A stretch of DNA of 64,000 nt from Cladocopium goreaui (GCA_947184155.2 CAMXCT020001637.1:1-64000); one strand, 5' to 3'. Positions 33,730-45,699 are shown, numbered from the stretch's first letter. A program made the numbers and translations. The notes: generated from the letters alone by a model not told the origin.

Positions 33730-34215
33730 TCACTTGAAGCGACGTTCCACCTCCGTTCCAGGAATCAAAAGTCCCGAGTCCTTGTTGGACTTCTTTTCAT
33801 AGGCATCCCGATACTTGACAAAGTCCAGGGCGACCTTGCCAGCAGTATGGGTTGTCAGGTGGCTCTTGCACCACTTCCGATATCCTGCATACTGTGGGTC
33901 CGTCAGCACCTCATTGTAGGTGACATTGGCTTCGGCGTACTTGCCAAAGGAAATCACCGTGCGACCCCATTGTTCCAGGCTGTTGATGCCTGGCGGCATG
34001 TCCAGCTCCACACTGGTATAGTCCACCCTGAGGTGGCTCTTCTCAGTGACTTCAATCCATGGGTTGTCCATGGATCCCACTGACTCTTCATCCACATAGC
34101 GGCGCTTTGAACCATCATTCATCGCGCCCCCTTTGGCACCATTCTGAACAACCACCTTCTTGGCCATCAAGGCCTGCAGTTGCTTCTCATCTTCGATGCT
34201 CCATGACTCGGCCAT
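33730..34215 (-). CDS. Captured host-like exon inside element 3
   Basis: Minus strand, ATG 34215, 161 codons, MAESWSIEDEKQL start, probably soluble. The middle has WGRTVISFGKYAE...TYNEVL...YAGYRKWCKSH, resembling the GKYxGxxYxEV...YxxWxx pattern of exonuclease-X-C-terminus/DUF3820-like small domains (weak). Nothing like it occurs at this place in elements 1, 2 or 4. The terminal codons read AAG TGA GTG: the stop overlaps a good splice donor (AA|GTGAGT), so the segment looks like a genomic first exon plus the start of its intron, not a processed cDNA. The upstream 300 bp has no RT or RNase H similarity. Whether it is translated is unknown. Confidence 0.55.
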   Translation of the reverse strand: MAESWSIEDEKQLQALMAKKVVVQNGAKGGAMNDGSKRRYVDEESVGSMDNPWIEVTEKSHLRVDYTSVELDMPPGINSLEQWGRTVISFGKYAEANVTYNEVLTDPQYAGYRKWCKSHLTTHTAGKVALDFVKYRDAYEKKSNKDSGLLIPGTEVERRFK

Positions 34216-34542
34216 GGCTTCAGCACTTAAGACGAGGGTAAAAAGTCTCTGCTGTTGTTGCTAGGAGCGCAAGTCAGACCCTAAGTAACAGACTTCAGCG
34301 TCCAAGCTTCCGGCAAAAAAAACAATCTGCCACATGTCAAATGCTTCGCATGAGAGTGGACATGACTGCAACTGTGAAACTGTCTTTTGTTTGACTGTGC
34401 ACTGTGCTTTGCTAGAGCTCCATATAAGGTCGCGGCCATACACTAAGGTCATGACGAACAAAAAATGTGAAACTCTTGGTTCTTTTCCATTCCAAACATC
34501 TGCAAACATCCACAAACTGACCTGGTTTCCACAAAAAAACGT

Positions 34543-37500
34543 TTATCGTTTGATTTTCCCCGATTCTTTGAACCCTTCTAAACTGGAACTGTAATAAGCT
34601 TCACAAGACGTTGCCAACAGAATGTCATCTACGTACACTAACAACATGGCAATTCCCAGCTCATTCCCCTTTGAGTCCAAAACTTTTCCTTGGTAAAAAC
34701 ATGGCTCCAAAGTGTCACTCCATAACCCTTGTCCTTGAATTGTTCCTGCAAGAAGACGAAGCCAAGCTAAGGAGGCGTCTCTCAGCCCGTTCAGGGCTCT
34801 CTTCAACTTCAAAAAGGCAACTGAGCCGTCACACAGACTCACTGAAAGCGGCAATCGCAGCAGAACGATCTGATCCTCGAGGGGACTGTGCATAAAGGCA
34901 TGGGAGATGTCCAACGATCTCAAGAAAAGATTCAGCGTGGCACATAGAATCAACATCAGGTGCAAAGACTCACAAGATGGTGTAGGGCTTGAATACCCCA
35001 TCTTTCTAGCACTGGTTCCACGAGCTAGGTCTTTGGCGACAATGCGACATCTGACTCTGATTGCTGATTTAAACGCACAAACCCAACGAGCTCCAATGAC
35101 TCTGGCCGACTTGTTGACCTTCTGAACCGCCTTAGCTTCTGCTTCACTCAGCAGATCTCCAGTCTGACAGGCTTCCAAGTTGTTCACTTCTTCCTGCATG
35201 CCTTCAAAACCCAAATTGGTATCCAAGGACTCCAACGTTTGATCGTCGATGATGGTGTCTGGTTTCCAAACTCTCACCTTACCACCACCAAGTCTCACAG
35301 TAACACTTTCATGCCTAGTGTCAGGTCGAAACTGAATTGCAGAAACTGTTTCATCACTGGAAAATAATTCGGGTGAAGTAATCCATTGAAACCCATTTTC
35401 ATCTGTTTCTCCTAGATGTTGCAAAGGCTGACATGACATCGAACAACACCATTCTGGTTCCTGATGAACAAACAAACTATCCATCATCGGATCTTCCCGA
35501 ATTTGCTTTTCCAAATCTGAAACATCAACATCTGCAGTGCGTTTCCGATCATCCCCAACACTTGACGAATCCATGTCGCCCACCGGAGTGGGGCTTCCAA
35601 GTCCGACTTCGGGCATGTTTGTATCACCATCTACATCAACCCTAGTGTCCAATTCCTGTCCTTGAGTTGGAGTACCACCATCAACAGGTGCATCTACAAA
35701 TCTCTCTGGTGTGGACGGCGAATGCACTTCCGTTGAGGCACAAGGTGAAGAGACTGACTCTGGGCTATTCTGTGCTTCAAAAGCCTTCCGACGACGTTTG
35801 CACTCAGCGTTGTGACGGCTGCCAGGTGCATCCATCCCACTTTCACAAGCAGGACAACGTCTTGTTTTCTGAAAAACCCTGGAACTCTCAGCAAATGAAA
35901 CACGCTGACCCCTTTGTGAATCTGGTGACTCAACTTGCTTCCCTGTACCCCCACTTAAACTGGATTTCGGTGCAACTCCTACAGGACCTGATGAAACCTG
36001 TTGCCTTGAAGATGATCCCATTGGTTCTCTTTCTAAAACCTGTTCGTCCCCATCTTCAGGTGGTTTTATTTCATCCTGAGGTCCAGACTCAGCTGCTACA
36101 ATCCGTTTTCGTTCGGGGGATTCTCCAGTCTGATACAAAAACTCACTGCACAACTCCAAATCCCATTTCAAAGGTTCTACAACTCGTACATTCCTAGCTG
36201 TAAACCGAACCAAGGTGAGAACTCCATCCAAACGTACCTTCCCTTGCACAACTGGTCCATGAGAGGTCCCACAATGTAAAAAGGCTGCTTCAATCAGTCT
36301 CGTTTCGTTTGGAACTCTCTGTTTCACTGAATCTGGTAACTCAGCCATGACAGTTGTACAAAACAAAGAAGATGTTGGTTTGGACAGTCTCCTACCACAT
36401 GCATTCTCAAGAGGACTAAGGTCGGTACCTGGTGTCTTACTGAAATGGTTATGGCACAGCGACAGGTATGTGAGGGCGGTCTGAACCGGCTCATGTGCAA
36501 ACTTAATGTCAACTCCACACTTCGACATGTCTGCTCTCAGGATTGAAAGACTCTCTTTCAACCTTCTGACACATCTCTCAGCACCTCCTGTCGACTGGTG
36601 TTGCTGCGGATTGGAGCGGCGGACCGCGAAAGAAAACTGAGATCCTGATTTTGTGAAGAGTTCTCCAACAGCTTTCTCTGCATCCGTGTGTATCAAAACT
36701 GACGTGCTTGTTGATGAAATTCCACATTGCTGCAAGTACTGGTTGATCTGAGAGTAAATTGCATTCTTGTCTTCCCCAATGACGATGTAGCCCACATTGT
36801 TTGTGGCCAATTCCACAACAACCAAAATCTTAAGGTTCTCCTGGTTCTCCATGTGGTCCAGAACTTCCCCTTCCTTTTTGAGCCAACAGAAATCCGCCTG
36901 AAACTCAGTCGACAAACCTTTGGCTGTTCTTCGGCGGTGCTGAAAAGTTGAGTGCCCTCTTGCGCACTCACTGCAGGCTGGGTGATGGGGAGTATGACCC
37001 TGTCGTCTATGTGTGGCTAGATCGACTTGTTCTGATTTTGAAACAGGACACAAACATGATTCCGATTGTTGTGAACCCTCAGCTAAACCAGAAAGAGCAA
37101 ACTTGTGGTTCATCCAATCTTCGTCCAAACTTTTCCATGGATGCAAACGTACCCAGGGACAACCACAAAAGTATGAAACTTCCATCATGGTTGCACCGTC
37201 TTTGTGTTTCAACGAAAAACTGTCTGGTGTTTGCGAAAAATACCATCCGGACTGACACAAAAGGGTGGTTGACAGTATGTTGTGCTGAATCCTACCAACC
37301 AAAACATGCATCTTGGCCTTTTTCCAAACTGGCGGCAACCCTTGTTTTCCCTTTTCAGACACAAGCATGGACACCTGCAGACTGGCAATCCCACGCATAC
37401 CAACGTCCCCACCATTGGCAGTTTTGAAATTAGGCATTCCCACATCCAACGGCTTATCAATCCCAAACGCTCGCATGCACGACTCAGCCAGGACAGTCGC

Positions 37501-40068
37501 ACTGGCACCACTATCCAGCAACCACCAAGAGGCATCCTCATAGGTCATATGGGACAAAAGTGGAGCGACAAGCGGTGACCAAACTGACAAACGTTGAGAC
37601 AGGGAGCACGTATCATTTGCAGGAAGGTCCAAGAAGGTGGAAACTGCAGGCTTAAAAACCTGAACTCTGGCACACGCAGGAGAAACCAAAGAAACTGCGG
37701 CATCTTCAGCACCCGACAAATCCCCAACCAGTCCTGGACGGAATTTCCAAGACTCTTCAAGACCTGAAAACTTGTCACTGTCGTCCAAACCATTTTCAAA
37801 AACAGGTTGTTGTTCAAAAACATCACTGTTGTCGAATTTGTTAAAACCCTCAAACGAAATACCAGCACATGTTGAGCAAAACAAACCGTTTCCGAAAACA
37901 TCTCTGGTACAAAAAACACATGTCTGACACTCGTTTGCGTTTGTTTCTGACATCACATGCAGCATCGGTGCAAAAATCAAACTTCCAACTGTCTGTTCGT
38001 TTCCGTTTCCAGTGGGCGCATTTTCCAAGTTTTGAGGTTCATCCTCTCTATACTGTGTCCAACTTCCCATTGATTGGTTCCAGTCATAGCTATCGTCCCA
38101 AACTTGAGCTACTCCGGATTCCTGCCATCCATCTGCACCCCACCAGTCACTTTCATTCCACCACCAGGACTCCTCAGGGTCCCACTCCTCTGACGTTTCA
38201 TTGAGCTTACCCTTCTTTCCTTTGGTGGACTTGCCTTTTCCTTTTGACTTACCTTTCTTCCACTGATCTCCTTTGGAGACTCCTTTTCCTTTTCCTGTGT
38301 TCTCCTTTCCTTTGCCTTTTGGTGATCCTTTTGAAACTCCGGATCCACTTTTGTTGGGGCAGTTGACTCCTACATGGCCATACTGCGAACATCTGAAACA
38401 CCGAACCTTGCTTAGATCGACGCTACAGTCTTTCGTTTCATGTTTCTTACTGCCACATTTGGTGCATTTTCCATTTTGAACTGCGTTCATTCCATGTTCC
38501 CATGTGTCATCCCCATTAGCCATGTCAAACCATTGAGTTTCTCCATCTTGTCCAACAAACTCAACCTGGTTCAAACCTTTCACATGACCAATGTCCAAAA
38601 ATAATCTCTGTTGTTGTTCAAATCTCCGAGCAGCCTCCCGATAGGCCTGGTAACTCTCACCACTGGCATGATGTAGGGCGAAGGAGCGAGCTGAATCTGG
38701 AAGCGATCTTACCAGCATCATCAGCATATCGGCATCTGAAACCTGTAGTCCAACGGGATCCACACTCGAAGGCAAACTGCTCAGCAACCTCTGGTACTTG
38801 GCACACTCAAGCTCAATGCGGCGAATTGTATCGCTGACCATTGAGGACGGAGAGGTTTCATTGGAGGGCACAACAAAGGTCTTGGTTGCTAACGAAGTCC
38901 GAAATGCAAGAGCTTCTCCACGACTTCTCAAAGAGTATTCCCGTGACAGCTGTCTTAGAAGTTCATACCCGTTACAGTCTTGCTCTCTGGAAACTTCCGG
39001 CAAACCTGAACTCACCTGAATACCTTCCATGTAGGCATGTATGAGGTTCGACGTTCTGGGTTGACCCTGAAAACTGCTTTTCAGAATGGCTAAAAGTCTC
39101 ATCGACCTTGACCTCATTGCAATCGTCATCGAGGACCATGAAATCGAAACCGGCCACTTTCCTGCCTGAAGTATTTCTTGTCCAAATTCCAGACTTGCCT
39201 GTGAGGCCCAACTGGCCAAATCCGTATAGTATTGGGAAAATCCCAACACCTCTGATTCTCGGTTCACCCAAGTAGAGAACTGCGGTTGCGGTGGAACACC
39301 AAGCCACTTTTCCGTCCTAGAAAAGACGTCCTGAGACGCTGTCTGGTTTCCATCCATTCTCCCATCACTACGACTCAACCCTTCACACATGCCGCTCGGA
39401 AGCGGAAGACCGGCACCATGAAAGTCTGGCATGAATGGTTCTGACGGCACTCTGTCCACTTCACCAAACCTAGATGGCACAGCTTGTGCTCTTTGCCTCA
39501 CCTGCTCTTGGCACCACTGAGTCAACGCTAAGATCTGGGCACTGTCTAAGTTCGAAGCTGCACTCACAACATCTTTCAATCCTACTCCAGGAAACATATT
39601 TCCTATCGGTGGTTGATTCACCTGGGGTCCCAAACTGGTCTGCGGTGAATTCCCAAAAGGTAAACAGCCTTGTCCTGGAATCGCACTCATTGGAGGGAAC
39701 CCTGGTCTCTGAAAACATCCTTGTGGACAAAAACCTACAGCATTTCCCATCGTACCACAACATCCATGCGGTCCATTCTGAGATCCTTGCGAACATTGTC
39801 CAGTCACACTAGGTGGAACAGCTGTCATGCTTGGCCATTGTGCTAAGCCCGGTGCACAACTAAGAAACTGACTCTCAACTAAGCTCGGCGCTGCAGCTTG
39901 TGGGCACTGACCTTGTTGCATTGCTTGCTGCTGTTGTTGTGGCTGTTGTTGTTGCTGCTGTCCATGACATGAGCTAAGGTTTTGCGCAGCTTGTCTCGCG
40001 CCTAAACCTGGTAAACCCGAGCCTTCGCTTCGCTCTGGGGAACTAAGTGACGACATGCTTGGTGGCAA
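34543..40068 (-). pseudogene. Element 3 Gag-protease-integrase-RT, truncated
   Basis: Minus strand, 1,841 codons. Gln-rich start, capsid region, two knuckles (CTKCGSKKHETKDC, CFRCSQYGHVGVNC), Lys-rich linker, protease WWLLDSGASATVL (about 37505-37530), and integrase with HRRQGHTPHHPACSEC, D (FQADF), D (IHTDAEKA) and E (GGAERCVRR). RT runs to LLVYVDDILLATS (about 34610-34645), then breaks off after GFKESGKIKR. The likely original start is ATG 40177 (MQQNGPGMPQ), 37 nt after the primer site; that frame meets a stop near 40050, so a further frameshift separates it from the main frame. Confidence 0.88.
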
Positions 40069-40213
40069 CCTTGTATCCTTGCTCCATTTGTGTTGGTGAA
40101 CTTGGGTCCATACCTCTAGCCTCCCTAGTTACATCTGCTTGCGGCCCTTGGGGCATACCTGGACCGTTTTGCTGCATCCTAAACCTTCACCTGACTAGGC
40201 CTAGGAGCACACA

Positions 40214-40225
40214 GCTCCGCTACCA
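40214..40225 (-). other. Primer binding site, element 3
   Basis: Minus strand TGGTAGCGGAGC immediately after the 5' LTR CA end. Confidence 0.9.
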
Positions 40226-41193
40226 TGTGAAAATCCAGAGACCCAAGTTACCTACGCGACGCAACGCGAAAACCCTGGGGTCGGCAGCAAGGGCGAAAAG
40301 CCCAACAACACAACTAAAAAAAACCTTCCACTCAAACACACAGTCCGTCACTCACGTTCCGACTTTTGCTCCAGCGAACCGAAGGAAACAACAAGCTGTC
40401 TGTGCTGTTCCCTATGGTGCTTCTGTTGTGGCCCTACTTTGAACCAAGCTTGGCTCCTGTTGAGCCCAGTTCCCTTGAGCCAAAAAATGCGTTCACACGC
40501 ACACATCTCTGAGTGGATGTTCTCTGACATCCAAGTCAAAACGTTCGCCACAGCTTCTGCTAACTAAAAACTGCTATCTCGACAAAAACACATCGAAAAC
40601 TCGTTTGTACAGGTTATTTGTTTTCGATTTGTTTCAAAAAAAACTCATTGGTTTAAAACTTGTTTCCATGCATGCAAAACCAATGTCTCATCGCTGAAAT
40701 GCCCAAACTCGCATCACTTGTCCTTCCAGCACACAAAACGGTGATAAAACATCACCCAAACTCATCTGAATCTTCACAACCTCCATTGTAAAGTTCTCGA
40801 AACTCAGAGGCGATGACGCATGTCATCAAACTCCTTTCCAGCCAAAACCACAAAGTCCAAACTCCTATACAAGTATTCTTCCAGCTTGGATCTCCATGAA
40901 AACGTGGCAAAACATTGAAGTCACCAAACCATTGGTGATGAAATGTTTTCGTTTGCTCCGCTCTGATGAGCGAATCTCGTCAAACTTCCCAAAAGCGCCT
41001 GTAACAGGCAAACCTGGTCATCACCAAATCATTGATGACGAAATTTCCCATTTGCTTCATTTTGATGAGCAAATGCTTTCAAAATGCCTATTGCAGGCAA
41101 AACCGTTGTGACTTCTCACCATAAACACCATTGATGGTGAAAATCGCTGTCACCAAAACTGTGCAGCGGCATAAGGCGATCCATATTTCCACA
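40226..41193 (-). repeat. 5' LTR of element 3
   Basis: 968 bp, same content as 32506-33473. The spliced-leader-like site is at 40474-40485, about 700 nt into the LTR and 250 nt before the primer site, where an R/U5 boundary could be. Confidence 0.93.
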
Positions 41194-41198
41194 GCGAG
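41194..41198. repeat. Target site duplication, right of element 3
   Basis: GCGAG, partner of 32501-32505. Confidence 0.93.
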
Positions 41199-41495
41199 AG
41201 CTGCAATTTCATGGTAGTTGCCATACTGTTGACTTTCATCCATGAAGGCAAGCCAGGTGCGAGAGATCCAATGGCCAAACTGGAGTAGCGCATCGCCATT
41301 TCCGCCGTGGGAGCCACCTGTTGCAATGAGTACATTCTTGTGAGCGATGATTCTATTGCGGTCACTGCATCAGACGTCAATCTTGGAGGCATATGCTTCT
41401 CCTTTGCCTTCCTCCATGCGTCCGATTAGCCTACCAAAGCTCTTGATTGTGGGGACGCGAGATCACTTAATTGATCCGCAAGTGCTTTGGCCGCT
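41199..41495 (-). pseudogene. Helicase copy B, motif II region
   Basis: Minus-strand counterpart of 12427-12750 in copy A. It has LAFMDESQQYGNYHEIAAL (helicase motif II) next to the element 3 insertion. Small deletions near 41278 and 41310 and a two-base difference near 41455 break the frame relative to copy A. Similarity to copy A stops at AGTGCTTTGGCCGCT (41495), where element 4 begins. The Walker A region and everything upstream of copy B are missing from the window. Confidence 0.75.
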
Positions 41496-41753
41496 TGTGT
41501 GCTTTGGCCTCCCCGTGCAGGGCCACGCCAAAAGGCAAAAACCATGCAGAAGCACGGTCCTCTGCAAGCACCAGGTGTGGTGTTACCGTGTGTAACTGCT
41601 GACCTGCTGCTGGACAGACTGTGGAGTGTAAACGGAAAAGGGATCAGACTGAGCGAGACCCATTGGTTTTGACACTTCGTGAACCTTACGTTTTCGTTTT
41701 GTGTTAAGCAACTGCGCGTAAGCCTTTGACAAAATCGGTTTTGATTTTCTACG
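41496..41753 (+). repeat. Putative 5' LTR of element 4
   Basis: Begins TGTGTGCTTTGG at the point where helicase similarity ends and finishes TTTTCTACG just before the primer site. Only one copy is seen, so the left border rests on the break in similarity. Confidence 0.6.
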
Positions 41754-41765
41754 TGGTAGCGGAGC
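41754..41765 (+). other. Primer binding site, element 4
   Basis: TGGTAGCGGAGC, identical to the sites of elements 2 and 3. Confidence 0.85.
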
Positions 41766-41873
41766 GCCTACGGGGCGTCCGAAGCTGCTACACGGGACTG
41801 TGTGTGACATGGCTCGTCGGGGTCGTGACCTTGAGAGGGGTGCTATGTCGTCTCGGGTGGTGCCTGCCGATCC

Positions 41874-43545
41874 ATGGCGAATTATACTGGGACGGGACGT
41901 CAATCAGGTGCTGGTTGTGCTGTGCCAGATAATGTGCCTCCAGGTTTCTGCACTCAGGTTGTGGTCCAGGTAGTGGAGGTAGTCTTGGGACTGTACTTGT
42001 CTTGCCGGGAGATGCCACGAGAGTCAGGGTGCCGTCGAGTCCTGGTGAGTCGAGCTCTAATGGTAGACCTGTTGCTGAGGCTAGAGGTGTTGATCCGGTG
42101 TTTCAACAACAAATGCCGGTTGGTAACATGGATCCTATGAGTGTCATGATGACTCAGATGAACTAGATGATGCAAACGATGTCAAACTTTCAATCTGAGG
42201 TTTCAAACCGACTTGCTGTCTTGGAACGCCGTGAAAACCTTCAGCAAACAGTTTTGACAGGTGTTGAGAATCCCAAAGTTTTGGAGAATCTTATGGTTCG
42301 GGTCAGGGTGGAAATTTCAACCGTTTAGGGAGCCCAATACGCGAAAGACATTCCACTCGGGATGAAGTTGATGTTTTTAGTAAAAGTGAAAAGTGGTTGC
42401 CAAATCCACCAACACCTGACACCAAGTCTTGGACAACAAGAGAACGAGAGATTGAAGGTTTTACTCCTATATCCAAGCTTTGAGGTCTTGGAGTATGCTT
42501 GCATCTGAATGTCTCGCCACTGAGATTAGCCAAGCGATGAGTTGACCTGAGGAGATTATCACTTCGACATTGACTCCAGGACAACAGGCTCCAAGTGCGA
42601 AGCTCTTTGCATTACTTCGCACTGCATTTGCAGCGCATCCACGTGTGGATGCTCTCATTCGAGCTTTTGAGGCGGGAGTCCCAACACATAATTCCCCAAT
42701 GAAACCTTTCGGTTCATGTGGATTTGAGTTGTTGCGAGTCTTGGGACTAGAATTTTCATTGCGAACCCGCACAGAAGCAATTTGTTTGCGGTCTGAGGTT
42801 ATGAAGAAAGACTTTCATATAGATGCTAGGGGTATCTATGTTGTGAGTGATCTTCTTCGTGCAATGGCTGTTGAAACATCCAGGTTTGACAAGTTGATCA
42901 GTACTCTTCCTCCAACTGTACCATAGAACAGATCTCATGTTGAATGAGTCAGATCAGGCTTTGATCCTGATTAGGAACTTGCCAGCTGATGCACGCCAGT
43001 ATGTGCTGCTGCATGCCCAGGATGATGGCTTAACTGCCTTACGGGAAGCAGGGTTGAAATATGAACGTCAACAACGACTGTAGAGTGAGTTGGGTGCAGT
43101 TGCTGGGAAACTTAGACAGGTGCAGGAAGGTGAGTCGGGTGCTGAATCTGACGATGAGGGTGCTGTGGATGCCATTGGAACGGGTGACAAGTCCAAACGT
43201 TGCACTAAATGTGGGAAACGTCATGAAACGAGTAAGTGTAGAACTGGCATGAGCAACATTACTTGTTTCAAATGTGGAAAGAAAGGCCACATTGGTGCCA
43301 ATTGTAAGGTGAAATCAGCTAAGAGTTCTGATGGAAAGTCGCCCAAGGATTCTGGAAAGAATTCTGGGAAAGCTTCTCAGGACGGAAAATCATCTTCAAA
43401 GGGTTCCGGGACAGGAAAGAAAGGAAAAATGTTTGAAGTCACTGAAGGTGATGGAGAGCAGGATGGTGACGAAAACTGCAGCAGGTGGTGCAGATCAGGT
43501 TACCATGGTTCTCACTGGACCTTGCGAGATGGAGTGTACGTTTGA
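41874..43545 (+). pseudogene. Element 4 gag remnant
   Basis: Plus strand in several frames with stops (for example TAG at 42164, TAG at 42925, TAG at 43081). Recognisable pieces: NRLAVLERRENLQQ (about 42205), a capsid-like stretch (42570-42926, SAKLFALLRTAF...ELLRVLGLEFSLRTRTEA) matching the layout of Gag in elements 2 and 3, and two knuckles CTKCGKRHETSKC and CFKCGKKGHIGANC (about 43200-43308) followed by a Ser/Lys-rich linker. Confidence 0.75.
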
Positions 43546-45041
43546 GATCCTGGAAGTTGTTGCAGTGGACTCTGTATTTGGACGTTTTCAGAACACTGTT
43601 TGCAGTCGATAGGAAACAGCTGTGTTGCGGTCATCTTGTAACTGTTGTGGATTGGTTGCATGAGTGTGAGGGTGACGGACTACTGGACTGTGGTTGCACT
43701 AGGAAACACTGGACTGATCAATGGATGGGTTTTAGGAGTAAACCTCATTGGAAAGACTTGCATGGTATGCGGCTGTTGGTGGATTGCACCCTTGATGAGA
43801 CATGGCATGGGACTCCAGTGAGTATGGAGTACTGTGAAACTCCGTTGAAGGAGAAAGATTTGTTGTCTGAGGTGCCAAGCAGTGATGTTGGCATGTGTTT
43901 GCATGCTTCTGACCGAGTGTGTGCAGTGGATTGCGTTGCAGACCTCTTGACACATGACATGGTTAGGGTTGGATCGTGTTGCAGCTGTGTGGTGTGTGCA
44001 GTGGATTGCGTTGCAGACCTCTTGCCACATAGCATAGCTAGGTGCACCTGTGATGAGATGCGCGGTTGTGGAGTGTGCGCAGGGAATTGCATTGCAGATC
44101 TCTTGCCACATGATACGACTGGATGTGCCTGTGATGAGAATTTTGCTGAGGTGCACAACCGTCACTGCTTGGTAAGCGATCCGTTGTCGCCGCTTTTGAA
44201 CTCAACCGTTCAAGAAGAAACTGATTGGTGGTTGATAGATAGTGGGGCTTCGGTTAGTGTTATCTCTGAAAAGAATGTGAGAAACTATAAAATCGTCTGG
44301 AGGGAACCATATGTTTCATCTGCAGGGTTCTTTGCTGCGAATGGGCGTCCTGTAAAGATGTCAGAAAGGGTCAGAGTCAAACTTGAAGTGACTTTGCAAA
44401 CTGCGAGAAACGGTGAAACGCAAAACACCAGAGTTTTGATTGCATGTTTGGTAGGAGACACCAAAAGTAACATCCGTTCTACGGGTTCCTTGGTTAAGAA
44501 TGGATGGGCAATTCAAATGAGCTCTGAAGAGTTTTCCATGAAACATTCCAGTGGGCTTGAATGTCAACTGATCGAATGGGGTGGTTGTCCTTGGATTTCT
44601 TGTAAAGGGGTTTCAGGGGTATCACAAGTAAGTAGTGGGGAACTCAATGTGGTTCGGTATGGACTACAGTCCGATGAGCTTCATCGTGCACGTGGACATA
44701 TGCCTTATGATCCAAGCTGCAAGCATTGCGTTGCTGCGAAATCTGTTGGTCAACATCGACGGAAGAACCAGGACTCGGAAGGTGGGATCATCATGGAGTT
44801 GCATTCAGATTTCTTTTTCATTGGCAAAGAGAAGTTTTTGGTTGTTGCAGATCTATCTTCACACTTGTTTGGAGCATTGTGGATGCCCCCCAACTCTGAT
44901 GTGAACCATCGTAACCTGTCCTATTGGTTGAAAGAGTTTGGATGTATGGATGGGAATCCTCTAGGGGTACTCCATGTGTATACTGATGATGAGGTTGCAG
45001 TAGGAGCGGTTTTTCAAGACGCGAAACTGGCCCGTCCTCCA
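43485..45041 (+). pseudogene. Element 4 protease-integrase, truncated
   Basis: Plus strand. After a long linker with Cys-rich repeats comes protease WWLIDSGASVSVIS (about 44226-44267). The integrase zinc part is ELHRARGHMPYDPSCKHC (about 44680-44730), with the first two catalytic Asp in MELHSDFFFIG and VYTDDEVAVG. It stops before the third catalytic residue (Glu), at ARPPM near 45041, where RNase H sequence of another type begins. It therefore cannot be active. Confidence 0.8.
43919..44140 (+). repeat. Three coding repeats of about 75 bp in element 4
   Basis: Units beginning at about 43921, 43996 and 44074, each encoding CA(V/G)(D/N)C(V/I)ADLLxH followed by a Cys pair (CSCVVC, CTCDEM, CACDEN). 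Spacing 75-80 bp. A local expansion between knuckles and protease not seen in the other elements. Confidence 0.75.
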
Positions 45042-45543
45042 ATGCAGCTTGGTACATCCAGACTGATGCTTCCTGCGAGTCATCTGATGACTCTACCTTT
45101 GCTGGAATTGGTGCAGTTCTGTTCGAGCCTTCAGGGAAGCCAGTGAAGTTCTTCTCAAAGGCGTTGACCACCAGCATGATTCATGCTTGGAACCCAGCTG
45201 GCAAAAAGTCAGCTATATACGAGTGTGAGTTCTTTGCACTGTTCTTGCCTTTCAGGTGCTGTTGTGATTTACATTGACAACAACGCTGTCAGAGATGCTT
45301 TGATTGCTGGCCATACAGCAAACACCTTGGTGAGGAAAATTCTCATTGCTACGCTTGGTTTGGAGAGTGAGCTTCAGTTGACCCGTGGTATGCACGGGTC
45401 CCAACAGACTCTAATTTGGCCGATGGGCCATCTCGTTTGAGGTTGGAGCAGGTCTTACAACTTGGTGCTAGTGCTTGTGAGATTGACGCTTTGCAGTGTT
45501 GGGATGCGCTGTTGGCCTATGCTAGAAAGTGGGGAGAAGATCA
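45042..45543 (+). pseudogene. RNase H domain of another retroelement joined to element 4
   Basis: Plus strand in shifting frames. WYIQTDAS (first Asp), GIGAVLFEPSGKPVKFFSKAL, AIYECEFFAL (Glu), a stop near 45275, then IYIDNNAVRDALIAGHT (Asp) and, after another shift, ADGPSRLRLEQVLQLGAS. The four acidic residues of RNase H are visible, but the type is unlike the copia RNase H of element 1 (YSDAGF/SSCEAEL/ADHFTK). The junction to integrase is abrupt at 45042. Confidence 0.65.
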
Positions 45544-45699
45544 GGCCACAGTTGCATCCCATCATTGCAAAAAGGCGTAAGCGTGTTGGATTCAGCTTGT
45601 CTACATGTTGCTTGTGCATTCACTCAGATCAGCTTGTTTCAATGCATTCACCGTGTCTTCATCTTGCGCTTGGCCACCAGCGGTTCCAAGACCCATAAT
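45544..45699. repeat. 156-bp direct repeat, copy 1
   Basis: GGCCACAGTTGCATCCCATC...GTTCCAAGACCCATAAT, repeated at 45998-46156 with few differences. Copy 1 contains the last codons of the RNase H reading frame. Confidence 0.88.

Larger units (their letters stand above)
32506..41193 (-). mobile_element. Copia LTR retrotransposon, element 3 (complete ends, internal replacement)
   Basis: 8,688 bp on the minus strand with 968-bp LTRs (TG...CA), primer site, gag-pol, polypurine tract (AAGTGGGGG, 33474-33482) and a perfect 5-bp target duplication. The LTRs differ at fewer than ten positions by eye, so insertion is recent. A different family from elements 1 and 2. Pol stops soon after the RT YVDD motif; the rest of RT and all of RNase H are absent, replaced by about 1 kb that includes a 161-codon exon-like ORF (33730-34215). 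It should depend on another element's RT/RNase H. Confidence 0.93.
41496..45543 (+). mobile_element. Copia-like element 4, decayed and chimeric
   Basis: Plus-strand element starting at the break in helicase copy B: LTR of about 258 bp, primer site, decayed gag, knuckles, protease and integrase, then a jump to an RNase H of another type. No RT and no 3' LTR seen. The right end is unclear; 45543 is where the RNase H coding runs into a direct repeat. Third copia family of the window. Confidence 0.7.
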
